This document shows positions 17,444 through 27,529 of a stretch of DNA of 64,000 nt, one piece after another. A program made the position numbers and the translations under genes. The notes beneath the pieces are model-generated. The model did not search any database. It saw nothing but the letters and a program-made list of their open reading frames with translations, and had not been told where the DNA came from. Numbering within the stretch: the stretch's first letter is position 1; each line of letters begins with the position of its first letter. The stretch comes from Microbacterium arborescens (GTDB lineage Bacteria; Actinomycetota; Actinomycetes; Actinomycetales; Microbacteriaceae), in contig NZ_CP128474.1 in NCBI RefSeq assembly GCF_030369635.1, forward strand, positions 2,294,001-2,358,000, in the 5' to 3' direction.

Positions 17444-18655
17444 ATGTTCATCGTAGTCGGGGTCACCGGGGGCATCGCCGCCTACAAGAGCGTCCATCTC
17501 GTGCGTCTGCTGGTGCAAGAGGGGCACGACGTCCACGTCATTCCCACCGACGACTCGCTGCGCTTCATCGGCCTCACGACGTGGGAGGCCATCAGCCGCA
17601 ACCCCGTCACGACCTCGGTGCACGACGACGTCGCCCGCGTGCGGCACGTGGCCCTGGGACAGAGTGCCGACCTCGTCATCGTCGCCCCCGCGACGGCCAA
17701 CACGATCGCCGCAATGGCCGCGGGTCTGGCATCCGATCTGCTCGGCACGACGCTCCTCGCCACGACGGCCCCTGTCGCAGTCGCTCCCGCGATGCACACC
17801 GAGATGTGGCGGCATCCGGCGACGAGGGCGAACATCGCCACGCTGCGCGAGCGCGGCGTGCTGATCGTCGGCCCGGCGGACGGCCCGCTGACTGGCGGCG
17901 ACAGCGGACCGGGGCGCATGTCGGAGCCGGATGACATCGTGGCGGCCGCGCTCTCGTTCGCCTCCCCCGAGACCGCCGACCTCGACGGCGTGCACGTCGC
18001 GGTCTCGACCGGGGGCACCCGCGAGCCGCTCGACCCGGTGCGGTTCCTCGGCAACCGATCGAGCGGCCGCCAGGGTGCCGAGATCGCCGCGGAGGCCGCC
18101 CGCCGCGGTGCGACGGTGACGCTCGTCGCGGCATCCGTCGACGCCGGGGTCCTCGACACCGTCGCGGCTCATCCGCGCGTCACGACCCGGCACGTCGAGA
18201 CCGCGGCTCAGCTCGGCAAGGCGATGACGGATGCCGCCGCCACCGCGGATGTCGTGATCATGGTCGCGGCCGTCGCCGACTACCGCGCTGCGCGGGTGTC
18301 GGAACACAAGCTGCGAAAGGAAGACGGGCCGCTGGCGACGATCGACCTCGTTCCCAACGACGACATCCTCGCCGGGCTCGCCGCCTCCCGCCGCGGCGGT
18401 CAGGTCATCGTCGGGTTCGCTGCCGAGACCGCCGACGAGGACCTGCTCGCACGCGCCCGACGCAAGCGCGAACGCAAGGGCGTCGACCTGCTCGTCGTGA
18501 ACGAGGTCGGGTGGGATGCCGGCTTCGGTGCGGGCGAGAACACCGTCGCCGTCATCGGAGACGGTGGGGCGGTCGTCGCCGAGGCCTCAGGGCCGAAGAG
18601 CACCGTCGCTCATGCGGTGTGGGACGCGATCGTCGCCGCCCGCGCCGCGGGCTGA
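17444..18655 (+). CDS. coaBC: Bifunctional phosphopantothenoylcysteine decarboxylase / phosphopantothenate-cysteine ligase
   Basis: Two steps of coenzyme A synthesis on one 403-residue chain. The N-terminal FMN-dependent CoaC domain (about 1-180) has GVTGGIAAYK, catalytic H68 in VRHVAL, PATANT at 82-87 and PAMHTEMW at 115-122. The CoaB ligase domain (about 190-400) has STGGTREPLDPVRFLGNRSS, then AAVADYRA and the KLRKEDG motif. In E. coli a cysteine sits in the loop before DxGPGRM; here the loop reads LTGGDSGPGRM with Gly at that place, and the usual Asn of PxMNxxMW is His. Both look like actinobacterial variants rather than decay. The ATG follows a GGGGGC stretch. Confidence 0.93.
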   Translation: MFIVVGVTGGIAAYKSVHLVRLLVQEGHDVHVIPTDDSLRFIGLTTWEAISRNPVTTSVHDDVARVRHVALGQSADLVIVAPATANTIAAMAAGLASDLLGTTLLATTAPVAVAPAMHTEMWRHPATRANIATLRERGVLIVGPADGPLTGGDSGPGRMSEPDDIVAAALSFASPETADLDGVHVAVSTGGTREPLDPVRFLGNRSSGRQGAEIAAEAARRGATVTLVAASVDAGVLDTVAAHPRVTTRHVETAAQLGKAMTDAAATADVVIMVAAVADYRAARVSEHKLRKEDGPLATIDLVPNDDILAGLAASRRGGQVIVGFAAETADEDLLARARRKRERKGVDLLVVNEVGWDAGFGAGENTVAVIGDGGAVVAEASGPKSTVAHAVWDAIVAARAAG

Positions 18656-18680
18656 GCACGTCAGCGGACCGAGCGCGATG

Positions 18681-18757
18681 CATCCGTCGGACACGCGGTG
18701 CTCATGAGCACTCGCGGCGCCGTGCGGGCATCACCAGCACCACCGGTCCGACGGATG
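18681..18757. repeat. Nested inverted repeats between convergent coaBC and thrC
   Basis: Outer arms CATCCGTCGGAC (18681-18692) and GTCCGACGGATG (18746-18757) are perfect 12-bp inverted copies 53 nt apart. Inside lies a perfect 14-bp palindrome GTGCTCATGAGCAC (18698-18711). The position between two converging genes suits a bidirectional terminator, but the long loop and inner palindrome are unusual. Confidence 0.55.
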
Positions 18758-18777
18758 TATCACCGCCGGTCGGGACG

Positions 18778-20181
18778 TCAGCGGAGCGCGCGCTCGCGGA
18801 TGAACGCGGTGAGCGCCGCGGCGTCGTCGGGCAGGTCGATGACGTGCTGCGGCGCATCGAGCATGGCCTGCAGCTCGTCGGAGTAGCTCAGCTCGACCCC
18901 GATGGCCTCGCGGATCGTCTCGGCGAACTTCTCGGGCTTGGCCGTCTCGAGGACGAGCATGATCTCACCGGGCTCGACGTACTCGCGGGCCACCGTGACG
19001 CCGTCCGCGGTGTGCGGGTCGATGATCTCGCCCGTTTCGTCGTGCACCTCGCGGATGGTCGCGAGGCGATCGGCGTGCGTCGAGGTTCCGCTGACGATGC
19101 CGAACTCGGCGGTGAAGCGAGCGAGGTCGGCGGAGAAGTCGGCGAAGCCCTGCGACTCGAGCTCACGCCAGGCCGCGACGACCCGCTCGGGGTCGCGGCC
19201 GACGAGCTCGAAGATGAAGCGCTCGAGGTTCGACGCCTTGGAGATGTCCATCGACGGGCTGGAGGTCTGCAGCGTCTGCGCCGCGGAGCGGGGGCGATAG
19301 ATGCCGGTGCGGAAGAACTCGTCGAGCACGTTGTTCTCGTTCGCCGCCAGCACGAGCCGGCGGATCGGAAGGCCCATCTCGCGCGCATAGAACCCGGAGA
19401 GGATGTTGCCGAAGTTGCCGGAGGGCACCGTGATCGAGACCTCGGCGTGACCGTCGGCGTCGGTGGCTCGCAGCCATGCCCAGAAGTAGTAGACGACCTG
19501 CGCCGTGATGCGCGCGAGGTTGATCGAGTTCACGGCGCCGAGGTGCAGCTCGCGCTTGACCCCGAGGTCGCCCGCGAGCTCTTTGACGAGGTTCTGGCAG
19601 TCGTCGAAGACGCCCTCGATGGCGATGTTGTGGATGTTGGGCTCGTCGAGTGAGAACATCTGCGCACGCTGGAACGGGCTCATGCGGCCCTGCGGCGACA
19701 GCATGAAGACGGCGATGTGCTCCTTGCCGCGCAGCGCGTACTCGGCCGCCGAGCCGGTGTCACCCGATGTGGCACCCAGCACGTTGAGAACCGAGCCGGT
19801 ACGCGCGAGGGCGTGCTCGACGACCTGACCGAGGAACTGCATCGCGAGGTCCTTGAAGGCCAGCGTCGGCCCTTCCGAGAGCCCGACCAGCGTCATCCCG
19901 CCGCCGATGCGGCGCAGCGGAACGACGGCGTCGGGGAAGGGCGCATACGCGGCCTCGGTCATGCGGGCGAGGTCGTCGCGCTCGATGTCGGTGGCGAAGA
20001 GAGCGAGCACCTCGGTGGCCAGCTGCGGGTAGGTCAGCGCGCGCCAGCGCTCGAGCGTCTCGGACGAGACACGGGGCATCTCTTGCGGCACGGCGAGGCC
20101 GCCGTCGGTCGCGAGCCCCTCGAGGAGCGCGTCGCAGTACGGCAGCGGCTCAGCGCCGCCTCGGGTCGAGATGTACAGCAC
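18778..20181 (-). CDS. thrC: Threonine synthase
   Basis: PLP enzyme converting O-phosphohomoserine to threonine. At 467 residues it is the long, yeast/E. coli-like class beginning YISTRGG, with Schiff-base lysine K110 in PTLAFKDLA and the phosphate-binding ATSGDTGSAA. The GTG at 20181 has GAGGAG as its ribosome binding site. Its stop lies 122 bp from the coaBC stop across a nested inverted repeat. It lies 94 bp downstream of lysC in the same direction and may share its transcript. Homoserine dehydrogenase (hom) and kinase (thrB), often adjacent to thrC in actinobacteria, are not here. Confidence 0.95.
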   Translation of the reverse strand: MLYISTRGGAEPLPYCDALLEGLATDGGLAVPQEMPRVSSETLERWRALTYPQLATEVLALFATDIERDDLARMTEAAYAPFPDAVVPLRRIGGGMTLVGLSEGPTLAFKDLAMQFLGQVVEHALARTGSVLNVLGATSGDTGSAAEYALRGKEHIAVFMLSPQGRMSPFQRAQMFSLDEPNIHNIAIEGVFDDCQNLVKELAGDLGVKRELHLGAVNSINLARITAQVVYYFWAWLRATDADGHAEVSITVPSGNFGNILSGFYAREMGLPIRRLVLAANENNVLDEFFRTGIYRPRSAAQTLQTSSPSMDISKASNLERFIFELVGRDPERVVAAWRELESQGFADFSADLARFTAEFGIVSGTSTHADRLATIREVHDETGEIIDPHTADGVTVAREYVEPGEIMLVLETAKPEKFAETIREAIGVELSYSDELQAMLDAPQHVIDLPDDAAALTAFIRERALR

Positions 20182-20275
20182 GCGGGCTCCTCGGGACGGG
20201 TCGGGGACGGCTTTCGATTCTCGCAGGTGGTTCGCTTGCCCGGCGACGACGCGGCTGTCGACGACCGGACGGACG

Positions 20276-20794
20276 TCAGCGGCCGGTGCCGGCGTAGACG
20301 ACGGCTTCGGTGTCGCCGTCGAGTCCGTACGCGGTGTGCACGACGCGGGCGGCCTCGGCCAGCTCGTCGCCGCGGACGACGACGGAGATGCGGATCTCCG
20401 AGGTCGAGATCATCTCGAGGTTGACGCCGGCGTTCGACAGCGCTTCGAAGAGCGTGGCCGAGACGCCCGAATGCGTTCGCATTCCCGCGCCGACGACCGA
20501 CAGCTTTCCGATCTGGTCGTCGTGCACGAGGCTCTCGAAGCCGACCTCGTTCTGCTCGCCCGCGAGGGCACGGAGCGCCATCGTCGCATCGGTCTTCGGC
20601 AGCGTGAACGAGATGTCGGTGCGCCCCGTCGCCGCGGCCGAGACGTTCTGGACGATCATGTCGACGTTCGCGCCCGACTTCGCCACGATCTTGAAGATCT
20701 CGGCGGCCTTGCCCGGAACGTCGGGCACGCCGATGACGGTGATCTTGGCCTGGCTGAGGTCGGTGGCGACGCCCGCGACGATCGGCTCTTCCAT
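20276..20794 (-). CDS. Aspartate kinase beta subunit (internal in-frame start)
   Basis: In Corynebacterium and Bacillus lysC also encodes a small regulatory beta subunit translated from inside the gene. Here codon 257 is ATG (20792-20794) preceded by AGGA seven bases upstream within a purine-rich GAAAGGAAGAAGAG stretch, and the product starts [12 protein letters not shown], very like the known corynebacterial beta start. The 172-residue product would comprise the two ACT domains and form an alpha2-beta2 enzyme. Confidence 0.68.
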   Translation of the reverse strand: MEEPIVAGVATDLSQAKITVIGVPDVPGKAAEIFKIVAKSGANVDMIVQNVSAAATGRTDISFTLPKTDATMALRALAGEQNEVGFESLVHDDQIGKLSVVGAGMRTHSGVSATLFEALSNAGVNLEMISTSEIRISVVVRGDELAEAARVVHTAYGLDGDTEAVVYAGTGR

Positions 20795-21562
20795 CTCTTC
20801 TTCCTTTCGGCCTTCGGGCGGCGACATCCCCGGACCGAGCACGAACGTGCCGGATCCGGAGCTGAACGTCGACCGGGCGTTGATCATGACGCCGTGACGG
20901 CGGGCGTACTCCACCGCACGGATGTAGAGGACCTTGGCGCCGTTCGCGGCGAGTTCGAGCATCTCCTCCGCCGAGACCACTCCGAGCTTGCGGGCCTTGG
21001 GCACGACGCGCGGGTCGGCGGTGTAGATGCCGTCGACGTCGCTGTAGATCTCGCAGACGTCGGCTGAGAGCGCCGCGGCGAGTGCGACGGCGGTCGTGTC
21101 GGATCCGCCGCGGCCGAGCGTCGTGATGTCGCGGGTGTCGCGGTTGAACCCTTGGAACCCCGCGACGATGACGATCGCCCCCTCGTCGAGGGCTTCGCGC
21201 AGCCGCACGGGCGTGACGTCGACGATGCGCGCGGCACCGTGCGTCGCATCCGTGATCATGCCCGCCTGGCTGCCGGTGAACGAGCGCGCCTCGAAGCCCA
21301 TCGAGTGGATGGCCATCGCCAGGAGCGCCATCGAGATCCGCTCGCCCGAGCTGAGGAGCATGTCGAGCTCACGCGGGGCCGGGATCGGGGCGACCTCGTT
21401 CGCGAGATCGAGCAGCTCGTCGGTCGTGTCGCCCATGGCGCTCACCGCGACGACGACGTCGTGACCGGCGCGGCGCGTGTCGACGATACGCTTCGCGACC
21501 CGCTTGATGCTCTCCGCGTCGGCGACGGACGACCCGCCGTACTTCTGCACGATCAATGCCAT
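20276..21562 (-). CDS. lysC: Aspartate kinase, alpha subunit
   Basis: First committed step of the aspartate family pathway. The 428-residue protein has the kinase core (KYGGSS at 7-12, SGERIS near 72-77, [20 protein letters not shown] over about 135-153, [13 protein letters not shown]) followed by two ACT regulatory domains from about residue 264. This is the class whose actinobacterial members are feedback-inhibited jointly by lysine and threonine. The ATG at 21562 is preceded by GGGAG eight bases away. A second, internal start for a beta subunit is annotated separately. The threonine/serine exporter gene is divergent across a 154-bp promoter region. Confidence 0.95.
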   Translation of the reverse strand: MALIVQKYGGSSVADAESIKRVAKRIVDTRRAGHDVVVAVSAMGDTTDELLDLANEVAPIPAPRELDMLLSSGERISMALLAMAIHSMGFEARSFTGSQAGMITDATHGAARIVDVTPVRLREALDEGAIVIVAGFQGFNRDTRDITTLGRGGSDTTAVALAAALSADVCEIYSDVDGIYTADPRVVPKARKLGVVSAEEMLELAANGAKVLYIRAVEYARRHGVMINARSTFSSGSGTFVLGPGMSPPEGRKEEEMEEPIVAGVATDLSQAKITVIGVPDVPGKAAEIFKIVAKSGANVDMIVQNVSAAATGRTDISFTLPKTDATMALRALAGEQNEVGFESLVHDDQIGKLSVVGAGMRTHSGVSATLFEALSNAGVNLEMISTSEIRISVVVRGDELAEAARVVHTAYGLDGDTEAVVYAGTGR

Positions 21563-21630
21563 GTGGAGACTCCCGGATGCCGGTGCCGGCGCGATTGCTA
21601 CGGGCGCCCGGATGCCGCGCCCACCGCACC

Positions 21631-21636
21631 ATCTTA
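21631..21636 (-). promoter_or_regulatory. Probable lysC -10 element
   Basis: TAAGAT on the minus strand lies about 70 bp upstream of the lysC ATG. No convincing -35 hexamer is seen at the expected distance. Confidence 0.4.
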
Positions 21637-21716
21637 CGGAGCGTCCCATGCGCCGGGCGCCATGTGACGACCGCTCACGCGCTGCACCGCGGACATGCGG
21701 ATCTAGGCTGGAACAC

Positions 21717-23108
21717 ATGGGACGCCGCTCGCTCTTCACGGCGCTGAACGCGCTCGTCCACACGTCCGATCCGGCCGGCGGACCGGCGACCGAGATGATC
21801 CCCGTGATCGACGACGCGTTCGCGGTACGGGTGCTCGATCTGGCGATCCGGCTCGGCGAGACGATGCTCGTGGCGGGCTCGCCCGCGAGCGAGGTGACCC
21901 TGACGATCGTGCGGGTCGCGGGCGTCTACGGTCTCGACCCGGTGCACGTCGACGTCACGTACAACTCGATCACGGTCGCCCATCACCGCAGCGGCGAGGA
22001 CCGGCCGATCACGCTCATGCGGGTCGTCCGCGGCGCCGCGCCCGACCATTCCCGACTGCAGCGGCTTCAGGCGCTCGTGGCCGAGATCCGCGCGGGACTC
22101 CCCCTGGATGCCGCGGCACTGCGCTTCCGCGGCATCCGTCGGACGCCCTTCCGATACCACCAGCCCGTTGCCGTCGCCGCGCAGGCGCTGCTGGCGGTCG
22201 GTGTCGCGGTGATGTTCGGGGCGAACTGGCTCGTCATCGTGCTGTCGTTCCTCGCCGCCGGATCCGCGGCGATCACGCAGTTCCTGCTCGGCCGGGCGCG
22301 CGTGCCGTTCTTCTTCAGCCAGATCGCCGGAGCGTTCGTGCTCACGATCGTGGCAGCGGCTTCCCCCCTCCTCCGCGCGACAGGGTGGGAAGCCGCGATG
22401 ACCATGCGCCCGTCGGTCATCGTCGCGTCCGGCATCGTGCTGATGCTCGCGGGACTGACCGTCGTCGGCGCGGCTCAGGACGCCATCGACGGGTTCGCGC
22501 TCACGGCCATGGGCCGCATCCTCGAGCTCGTGACGCAGACGCTCGGCGTCGTGCTCGGCATCCTCGCGGGGATCGAGACGGCCCGCGTCATCGGGCTGGG
22601 CCTCGAGGCGCCGACGGAGGCGCTACCGCTCGGACCCGTGCCGCTGCAGTTCCTCGGCGCGGGCCTGATCGCCCTCGCGGTCGCCGTGATCAACGGAGCC
22701 GGGCTGCGCATCATCGTCGTCAGCGTCGCCCTCAGCGTCGTGGCCTGGCTGGGTTACGTGGCTGCGGCCTCGCTCGGCTTCGAGACGGCGGCGGCGAGCG
22801 GTGTCGGCGCGTTCGTCGGCAGCCTCGTCGGCATCCTCGCCGCCTATCGTCTGCACGTGCCGTCCGTCGCGATCACGACAGCCGCGATCCTGCCGATGGT
22901 GCCCGGAGCCGCGGTGTTCCGCGGGCTCCTCGGCGTCGTCGAATCGGGCGACAGTCCCGCGACCCTGCTGACCGGGTTCAGCACCCTCGCGGCAGCCGCG
23001 ACCGTGGGCATCGCGCTCGCGGTGGGCGCATCGCTCGGCATCTACCTCGGTCAGCCGCTCCGCGCGTCGCTCGGATCGGTCATCCGAGCGCGAGCGCGGG
23101 TGCGCTGA
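21717..23108 (+). CDS. thrE: Threonine/serine exporter family protein (ThrE-like)
   Basis: Predicted inner-membrane exporter of threonine and serine, 463 residues. The N-terminal soluble ThrE domain has [20 protein letters not shown] and the histidine segment VAHHRSGE; about ten transmembrane helices follow from residue 145 ([19 protein letters not shown] onward) in two homologous halves, and [14 protein letters not shown] marks the second half. Its placement divergent from lysC and close to thrC fits control of intracellular threonine. TAGGCT at 21704-21709 lies 7 nt before the ATG with no Shine-Dalgarno sequence, so a leaderless start is likely. It converges with pfkA. Confidence 0.88.
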   Translation: MGRRSLFTALNALVHTSDPAGGPATEMIPVIDDAFAVRVLDLAIRLGETMLVAGSPASEVTLTIVRVAGVYGLDPVHVDVTYNSITVAHHRSGEDRPITLMRVVRGAAPDHSRLQRLQALVAEIRAGLPLDAAALRFRGIRRTPFRYHQPVAVAAQALLAVGVAVMFGANWLVIVLSFLAAGSAAITQFLLGRARVPFFFSQIAGAFVLTIVAAASPLLRATGWEAAMTMRPSVIVASGIVLMLAGLTVVGAAQDAIDGFALTAMGRILELVTQTLGVVLGILAGIETARVIGLGLEAPTEALPLGPVPLQFLGAGLIALAVAVINGAGLRIIVVSVALSVVAWLGYVAAASLGFETAAASGVGAFVGSLVGILAAYRLHVPSVAITTAAILPMVPGAAVFRGLLGVVESGDSPATLLTGFSTLAAAATVGIALAVGASLGIYLGQPLRASLGSVIRARARVR

Positions 23109-23125
23109 GCAGCCGAGAGACGCGG

Positions 23126-23174
23126 AACGGCCGCGTCGCGAGCGGGCGCGGGGCCCGCCGCAGACGCGGCCGTT
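23126..23174. terminator. Bidirectional hairpin terminator
   Basis: Perfect 12-bp outer arms AACGGCCGCGTC / GACGCGGCCGTT enclose a second hairpin GCGGGC-GCGGG-GCCCGC. It lies between convergent thrE and pfkA. Confidence 0.7.
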
Positions 23175-23187
23175 TCGACGTGGCGGA

Positions 23188-24216
<1,029 letters not shown>

Positions 24217-24271
24217 GGGGAGATCCTTCGTTGTTGCTCAGGGTGGAGTGTGGCGACGCTGCCTCAGGTCG

Positions 24272-24277
24272 AGACTA
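24272..24277 (-). promoter_or_regulatory. Possible pfkA -10 element
   Basis: TAGTCT on the minus strand lies 55 bp upstream of the pfkA start. Nothing else recognisable was found in the 271-bp gap 24217-24487. Confidence 0.3.
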
Positions 24278-24487
24278 TCGTCGCGACGCGAGTGCTGCCA
24301 GGCGAAGCCCACCGGAAGAACTCGCTGCCGCGGGGCGGGCGGACGTCGCATCCATCACCGACACCGGCAGACGCGCCCAGAGCGGCGCCGTCGTGGCGCG
24401 GTTCGCGTTCGTCGACGACTCGACTTCGACTACCGCCTCATCCAGCCGTCTCGACGGTCATCGCACCGATACGGCGACGGATGCGGC

Positions 24488-26641
24488 TCAGTCCGCGCCC
24501 AGCGCCTGGCGGAGCAGGTGCATGAGGGCCGACAGCTGCACGGAGTCGCTCGAGGTGGGATCGACGGCCTCACCGTCGAGAGCGCGGGCCGCGAGCCCCT
24601 GCTTCGAGTCGATGAGCTCGGCGATCTTGGTGTCGATGGTGTGGGCGGCGATGATCCGCCACGCGGTGACGGGCTCTTCCTGACCGATGCGGTGCACGCG
24701 GTCGATCGCCTGCGTCTGCTCGGCGGCCGTCCACGACAGCTCGGCGAGCACCACGTTCGAGGCCGCCTGCATATTCACGCCGACACCGGCGGCCGTCAGC
24801 GAGCACACCGCGATGGCGACGTCGGGATCGTTGTTGAACGCGTCGATCGCGTCCTGACGCGCGGTCGCAGTCTGGTCGCCACGCAGCGACACGGTCCGAA
24901 GCCCGGCAGCCGCGAAGTGGGCCTCCGCGGCATCCATGACGTCGATGTGCTTGGCGAAGAACACGACCTTGCCGACCGAGCGCTGCAGCTGCGCTGCGTA
25001 GTCGGCGGCGAGCACGGCCTTGGCCTGACCGATGCGGCGGACCATCGTGAAGACGTTCTCGGCACCGGTGCCGGCGGCCTTCGACTCCTCGAGCTCCTGC
25101 GTCGCGACGAGGCGCACGATGTCGGAGTCGGCCTCACCGATGAGCACACGGTCGCCGCGCGCCTCGATGATGCGGCGGTACCGAGCGGCCAGACGCTCGC
25201 CGAGCTCGTGCTCGGCCTGGCGGATCGACCGACCGTACTCGTCGTCGAGCTGCACGGGCAGGTCTGCGACGAGCTTGTCGGGAAGATCCGCGGCGACGTC
25301 CTTCTTCTTGCGGCGCACGATGCCCATCGAGATGACGGCGTCGCGGGCAGCCGGGTAGAACGCCTTGTCGGCGGGCGTGAGGCCGGTCTCGTCGAGCCGC
25401 TCCATGAGGACGGGCCCGGGCTTCTCGCCGTTGGTCCACCCGAGGAAGCGCCAGATCGCGTCGAAGTCCTCGACGTCGTTGATCAGCGGGGTTCCGGTGA
25501 GGGCGAGCATGAGCGGGTCGCGGACCTGCTCGCGGATGCGGCCCGCGAGGGCGAGGACGTTCTGCGAACGCTGCGAGCCGAGGTTCTTGATGAAGTGCGC
25601 CTCGTCGACGACCATGCCGCGTAGACCGATGGATCCGAGCCACGAGAGGTGACGGTCGAGCACCTCGTAGTTGACGATGAAGACGTCGGCGAAGGCATCG
25701 ATCTGATCGCCGTCGCCCGAGATCACCGTCGCGCGGCGCTGCGGCGTCCAGCGCTCGACCTCGCGGGCCCAGTTCATCTTCACCACATTCGGCACGACGG
25801 CCAGCAGCGGGTAAGCGCCGGCGACGGATGCCGCGAGCACCGACTGCGCCGTCTTGCCGAGGCCCGGCTCGTCGGCGAGGAGGAACGAGCGGTGACCGGC
25901 GCGCACCGCCTCGAGGAACCGCGACTGGTGCGGCATGATCTCGAGGCCCTTGGGCGACAGACGATCGAACTCGGGCACGGGGGGCAGGTCCATCGAGGCC
26001 GCCGCCCCGCCGGCGCCGGTCTCGAACGCCTTGTAGAGCGGGCCCATCAGCTCCCAGCCGTCGAGGCGACGACGCGGCGTGTCGTGCGGCTTGTGCAGCT
26101 CGGGGTCGGGAGCGAGGAAGGGGTTCGACTCGCGACGTGCGAGCACCTGCGGCGGCGTGACCTGACGCTCGGCGAGCGCCGCCGGCACGACGGGCGCCTG
26201 CACCGGCACGATGTCGGTGATGATCAGCTCGTCCTCGGGCAGTTCGGCTCCCGACTCGAGCAGCCAGTCGCGCCGCATGCGCTTGGCGACCGGTGAGGTC
26301 GCCTGGTCGACCTCGAGCAGCTGGATGAGAGACGTGTCTCGCGCGGCGGTCTTGGCGAGGATGGTCGCGACACCGTCGAGTCGCTTGAGCAGCTCTGCTC
26401 GGGCAGCGGTCGAGATGTTCTCGTCGGCCTTCACCCGCGCGCGCTCCTCGCGCACCAGGAACGCGATGACCTGGAACTTGACGCGATTGGTCGGTCCGAG
26501 CTTGCCGCGCTGCGCCTTGGCCTCGACCTCGCGCACTTTGCGCGCGAGGATCGGGATCAACGGCGCGTCGTCGTCGCGTCGGGCGGACGAGGACTTTCGT
26601 CGGCGGTTGGCGGTCGCTGCGGCGGTGGCCATGGTCGGCAT
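24488..26641 (-). CDS. SNF2-family DEAD/DEAH-box helicase
   Basis: A 717-residue SWI2/SNF2-type ATPase (SMARCAL1/HepA-like core) expected to translocate on double-stranded DNA. The N-terminal 220 residues are a charged, lineage-specific region with no recognised domain. Motif I is LADEPGLGKT at 255-264 (Pro where Met is usual), motif II VVDEAH at 344-349, motif III TGTPL, and the C-terminal lobe has FFAKHIDVM, SLRGDQ and the motif VI QAIDRVHRIGQ. The start ATG at 26641 has AGGAGG only 3 nt away; a second ATG at 26632 is 12 nt away, so the true start is uncertain by three codons. It stands alone, so its substrate pathway is not indicated. Confidence 0.87.
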   Translation of the reverse strand: MPTMATAAATANRRRKSSSARRDDDAPLIPILARKVREVEAKAQRGKLGPTNRVKFQVIAFLVREERARVKADENISTAARAELLKRLDGVATILAKTAARDTSLIQLLEVDQATSPVAKRMRRDWLLESGAELPEDELIITDIVPVQAPVVPAALAERQVTPPQVLARRESNPFLAPDPELHKPHDTPRRRLDGWELMGPLYKAFETGAGGAAASMDLPPVPEFDRLSPKGLEIMPHQSRFLEAVRAGHRSFLLADEPGLGKTAQSVLAASVAGAYPLLAVVPNVVKMNWAREVERWTPQRRATVISGDGDQIDAFADVFIVNYEVLDRHLSWLGSIGLRGMVVDEAHFIKNLGSQRSQNVLALAGRIREQVRDPLMLALTGTPLINDVEDFDAIWRFLGWTNGEKPGPVLMERLDETGLTPADKAFYPAARDAVISMGIVRRKKKDVAADLPDKLVADLPVQLDDEYGRSIRQAEHELGERLAARYRRIIEARGDRVLIGEADSDIVRLVATQELEESKAAGTGAENVFTMVRRIGQAKAVLAADYAAQLQRSVGKVVFFAKHIDVMDAAEAHFAAAGLRTVSLRGDQTATARQDAIDAFNNDPDVAIAVCSLTAAGVGVNMQAASNVVLAELSWTAAEQTQAIDRVHRIGQEEPVTAWRIIAAHTIDTKIAELIDSKQGLAARALDGEAVDPTSSDSVQLSALMHLLRQALGAD

Positions 26642-26667
26642 GCTCCTCCTGAGCCTGAGTGCCGGGA

Positions 26668-26683
26668 TTCCGTCGTGACGGAA
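26668..26683. promoter_or_regulatory. Palindrome upstream of the helicase gene
   Basis: Arms TTCCGTC and GACGGAA flank a GT centre, 26 bp upstream of the helicase start codon. It could be an operator or a short leader hairpin. Confidence 0.35.
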
Positions 26684-26806
26684 CGTACGGGTGCCGCTCG
26701 GACGGACACCGAAGCGTCATGCGAGCGAAGGGCGATCGCGCCGGCCGGCCGCGGGCACTCGCTTCAGCGAGCTGCGGCGTCGAACCCGACGATGTCCCCG
26801 CCGACC

Positions 26807-26812
26807 ATTCTA
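26807..26812 (-). promoter_or_regulatory. Possible helicase -10 element
   Basis: TAGAAT on the minus strand is close to the TATAAT consensus; no -35 is obvious. The leader would be about 160 nt and contain the palindrome at 26668-26683. Confidence 0.35.
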
Positions 26813-26858
26813 TGCCACGACCGGCGCGCCCCGCGAGGTGTGCGCGGTGGGGCGTGAT

Positions 26859-27503
26859 TCAGGGCCAGAGCTGAGCGACGATGCCGGGGGTGTAGGAATC
26901 AGGACCGTAGTTGACCCATCGCGTCGACACCCACGCGTTCCCGCGAAGGAAGTGGGTCTCGCCCAAGTCGACGACTTCCTCGTCCATCGAGAGCATCTGC
27001 TGCGACGTTCGGAAGTAGACGCCGCCGGATGCTTCCTCCGAGCCGAAGCCCGCGGTGGACAGCGCGTCAGCGATGAGGTCAGCCTGGGCGGCCGAGACGA
27101 GCGACACGGTCGTCGCGATGCCCCGGTCGGAGGGCCTGCCCCACGTGCAACGCAGGCTCGGCACACCCGACTCGAGCACCGTGAGAGCCTCGGCGTTCTC
27201 GGTCGAGTACATCGTCACGCCAGGATCGTTCAGCGGGGCGATCTCCGCGTCGAGCGTGGCCCGCAGGTCACCCGTGAAGAGCTCGTCGCACGACGACGGC
27301 AGACTGATCTCGTCGGTCGTCGACCGCGTCTCGACCGGGCTCGGCGTCTCCGATGGAGTGAGCGCGGGCGACGGCGTCGCGGCTGACTCGGACGGAGCGG
27401 GCGTAGCAGCTCCCCCAGCGGGAGTAGCGCATGCCGTGGCCAGCAGCGCGACCGCCGCTACGACCGGGATGAAGCGGAGAGCTGTGCGGTGTGTGACGGC
27501 CAT
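26859..27503 (-). CDS. Secreted lipoprotein of unknown function
   Basis: A 214-residue exported lipoprotein. The signal peptide (hydrophobic core VVAAVALLATAC) ends in a lipobox LATAC with the lipid-modified Cys at about residue 26, followed by a Pro/Ser/Thr/Ala-rich spacer to about residue 65 and a globular domain with two further Cys (SSCDEL, LRCTWG) that could form a disulfide. The family is not recognised. It lies 26 nt after copA in the same direction, but a TAGGAT box (27510-27515) exactly 6 nt before the ATG suggests its own leaderless promoter, so a copper link is not established. Confidence 0.78.
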   Translation of the reverse strand: MAVTHRTALRFIPVVAAVALLATACATPAGGAATPAPSESAATPSPALTPSETPSPVETRSTTDEISLPSSCDELFTGDLRATLDAEIAPLNDPGVTMYSTENAEALTVLESGVPSLRCTWGRPSDRGIATTVSLVSAAQADLIADALSTAGFGSEEASGGVYFRTSQQMLSMDEEVVDLGETHFLRGNAWVSTRWVNYGPDSYTPGIVAQLWP

Positions 27504-27529
27504 GAGCAGATCCTAACGAGACCGGTCGG

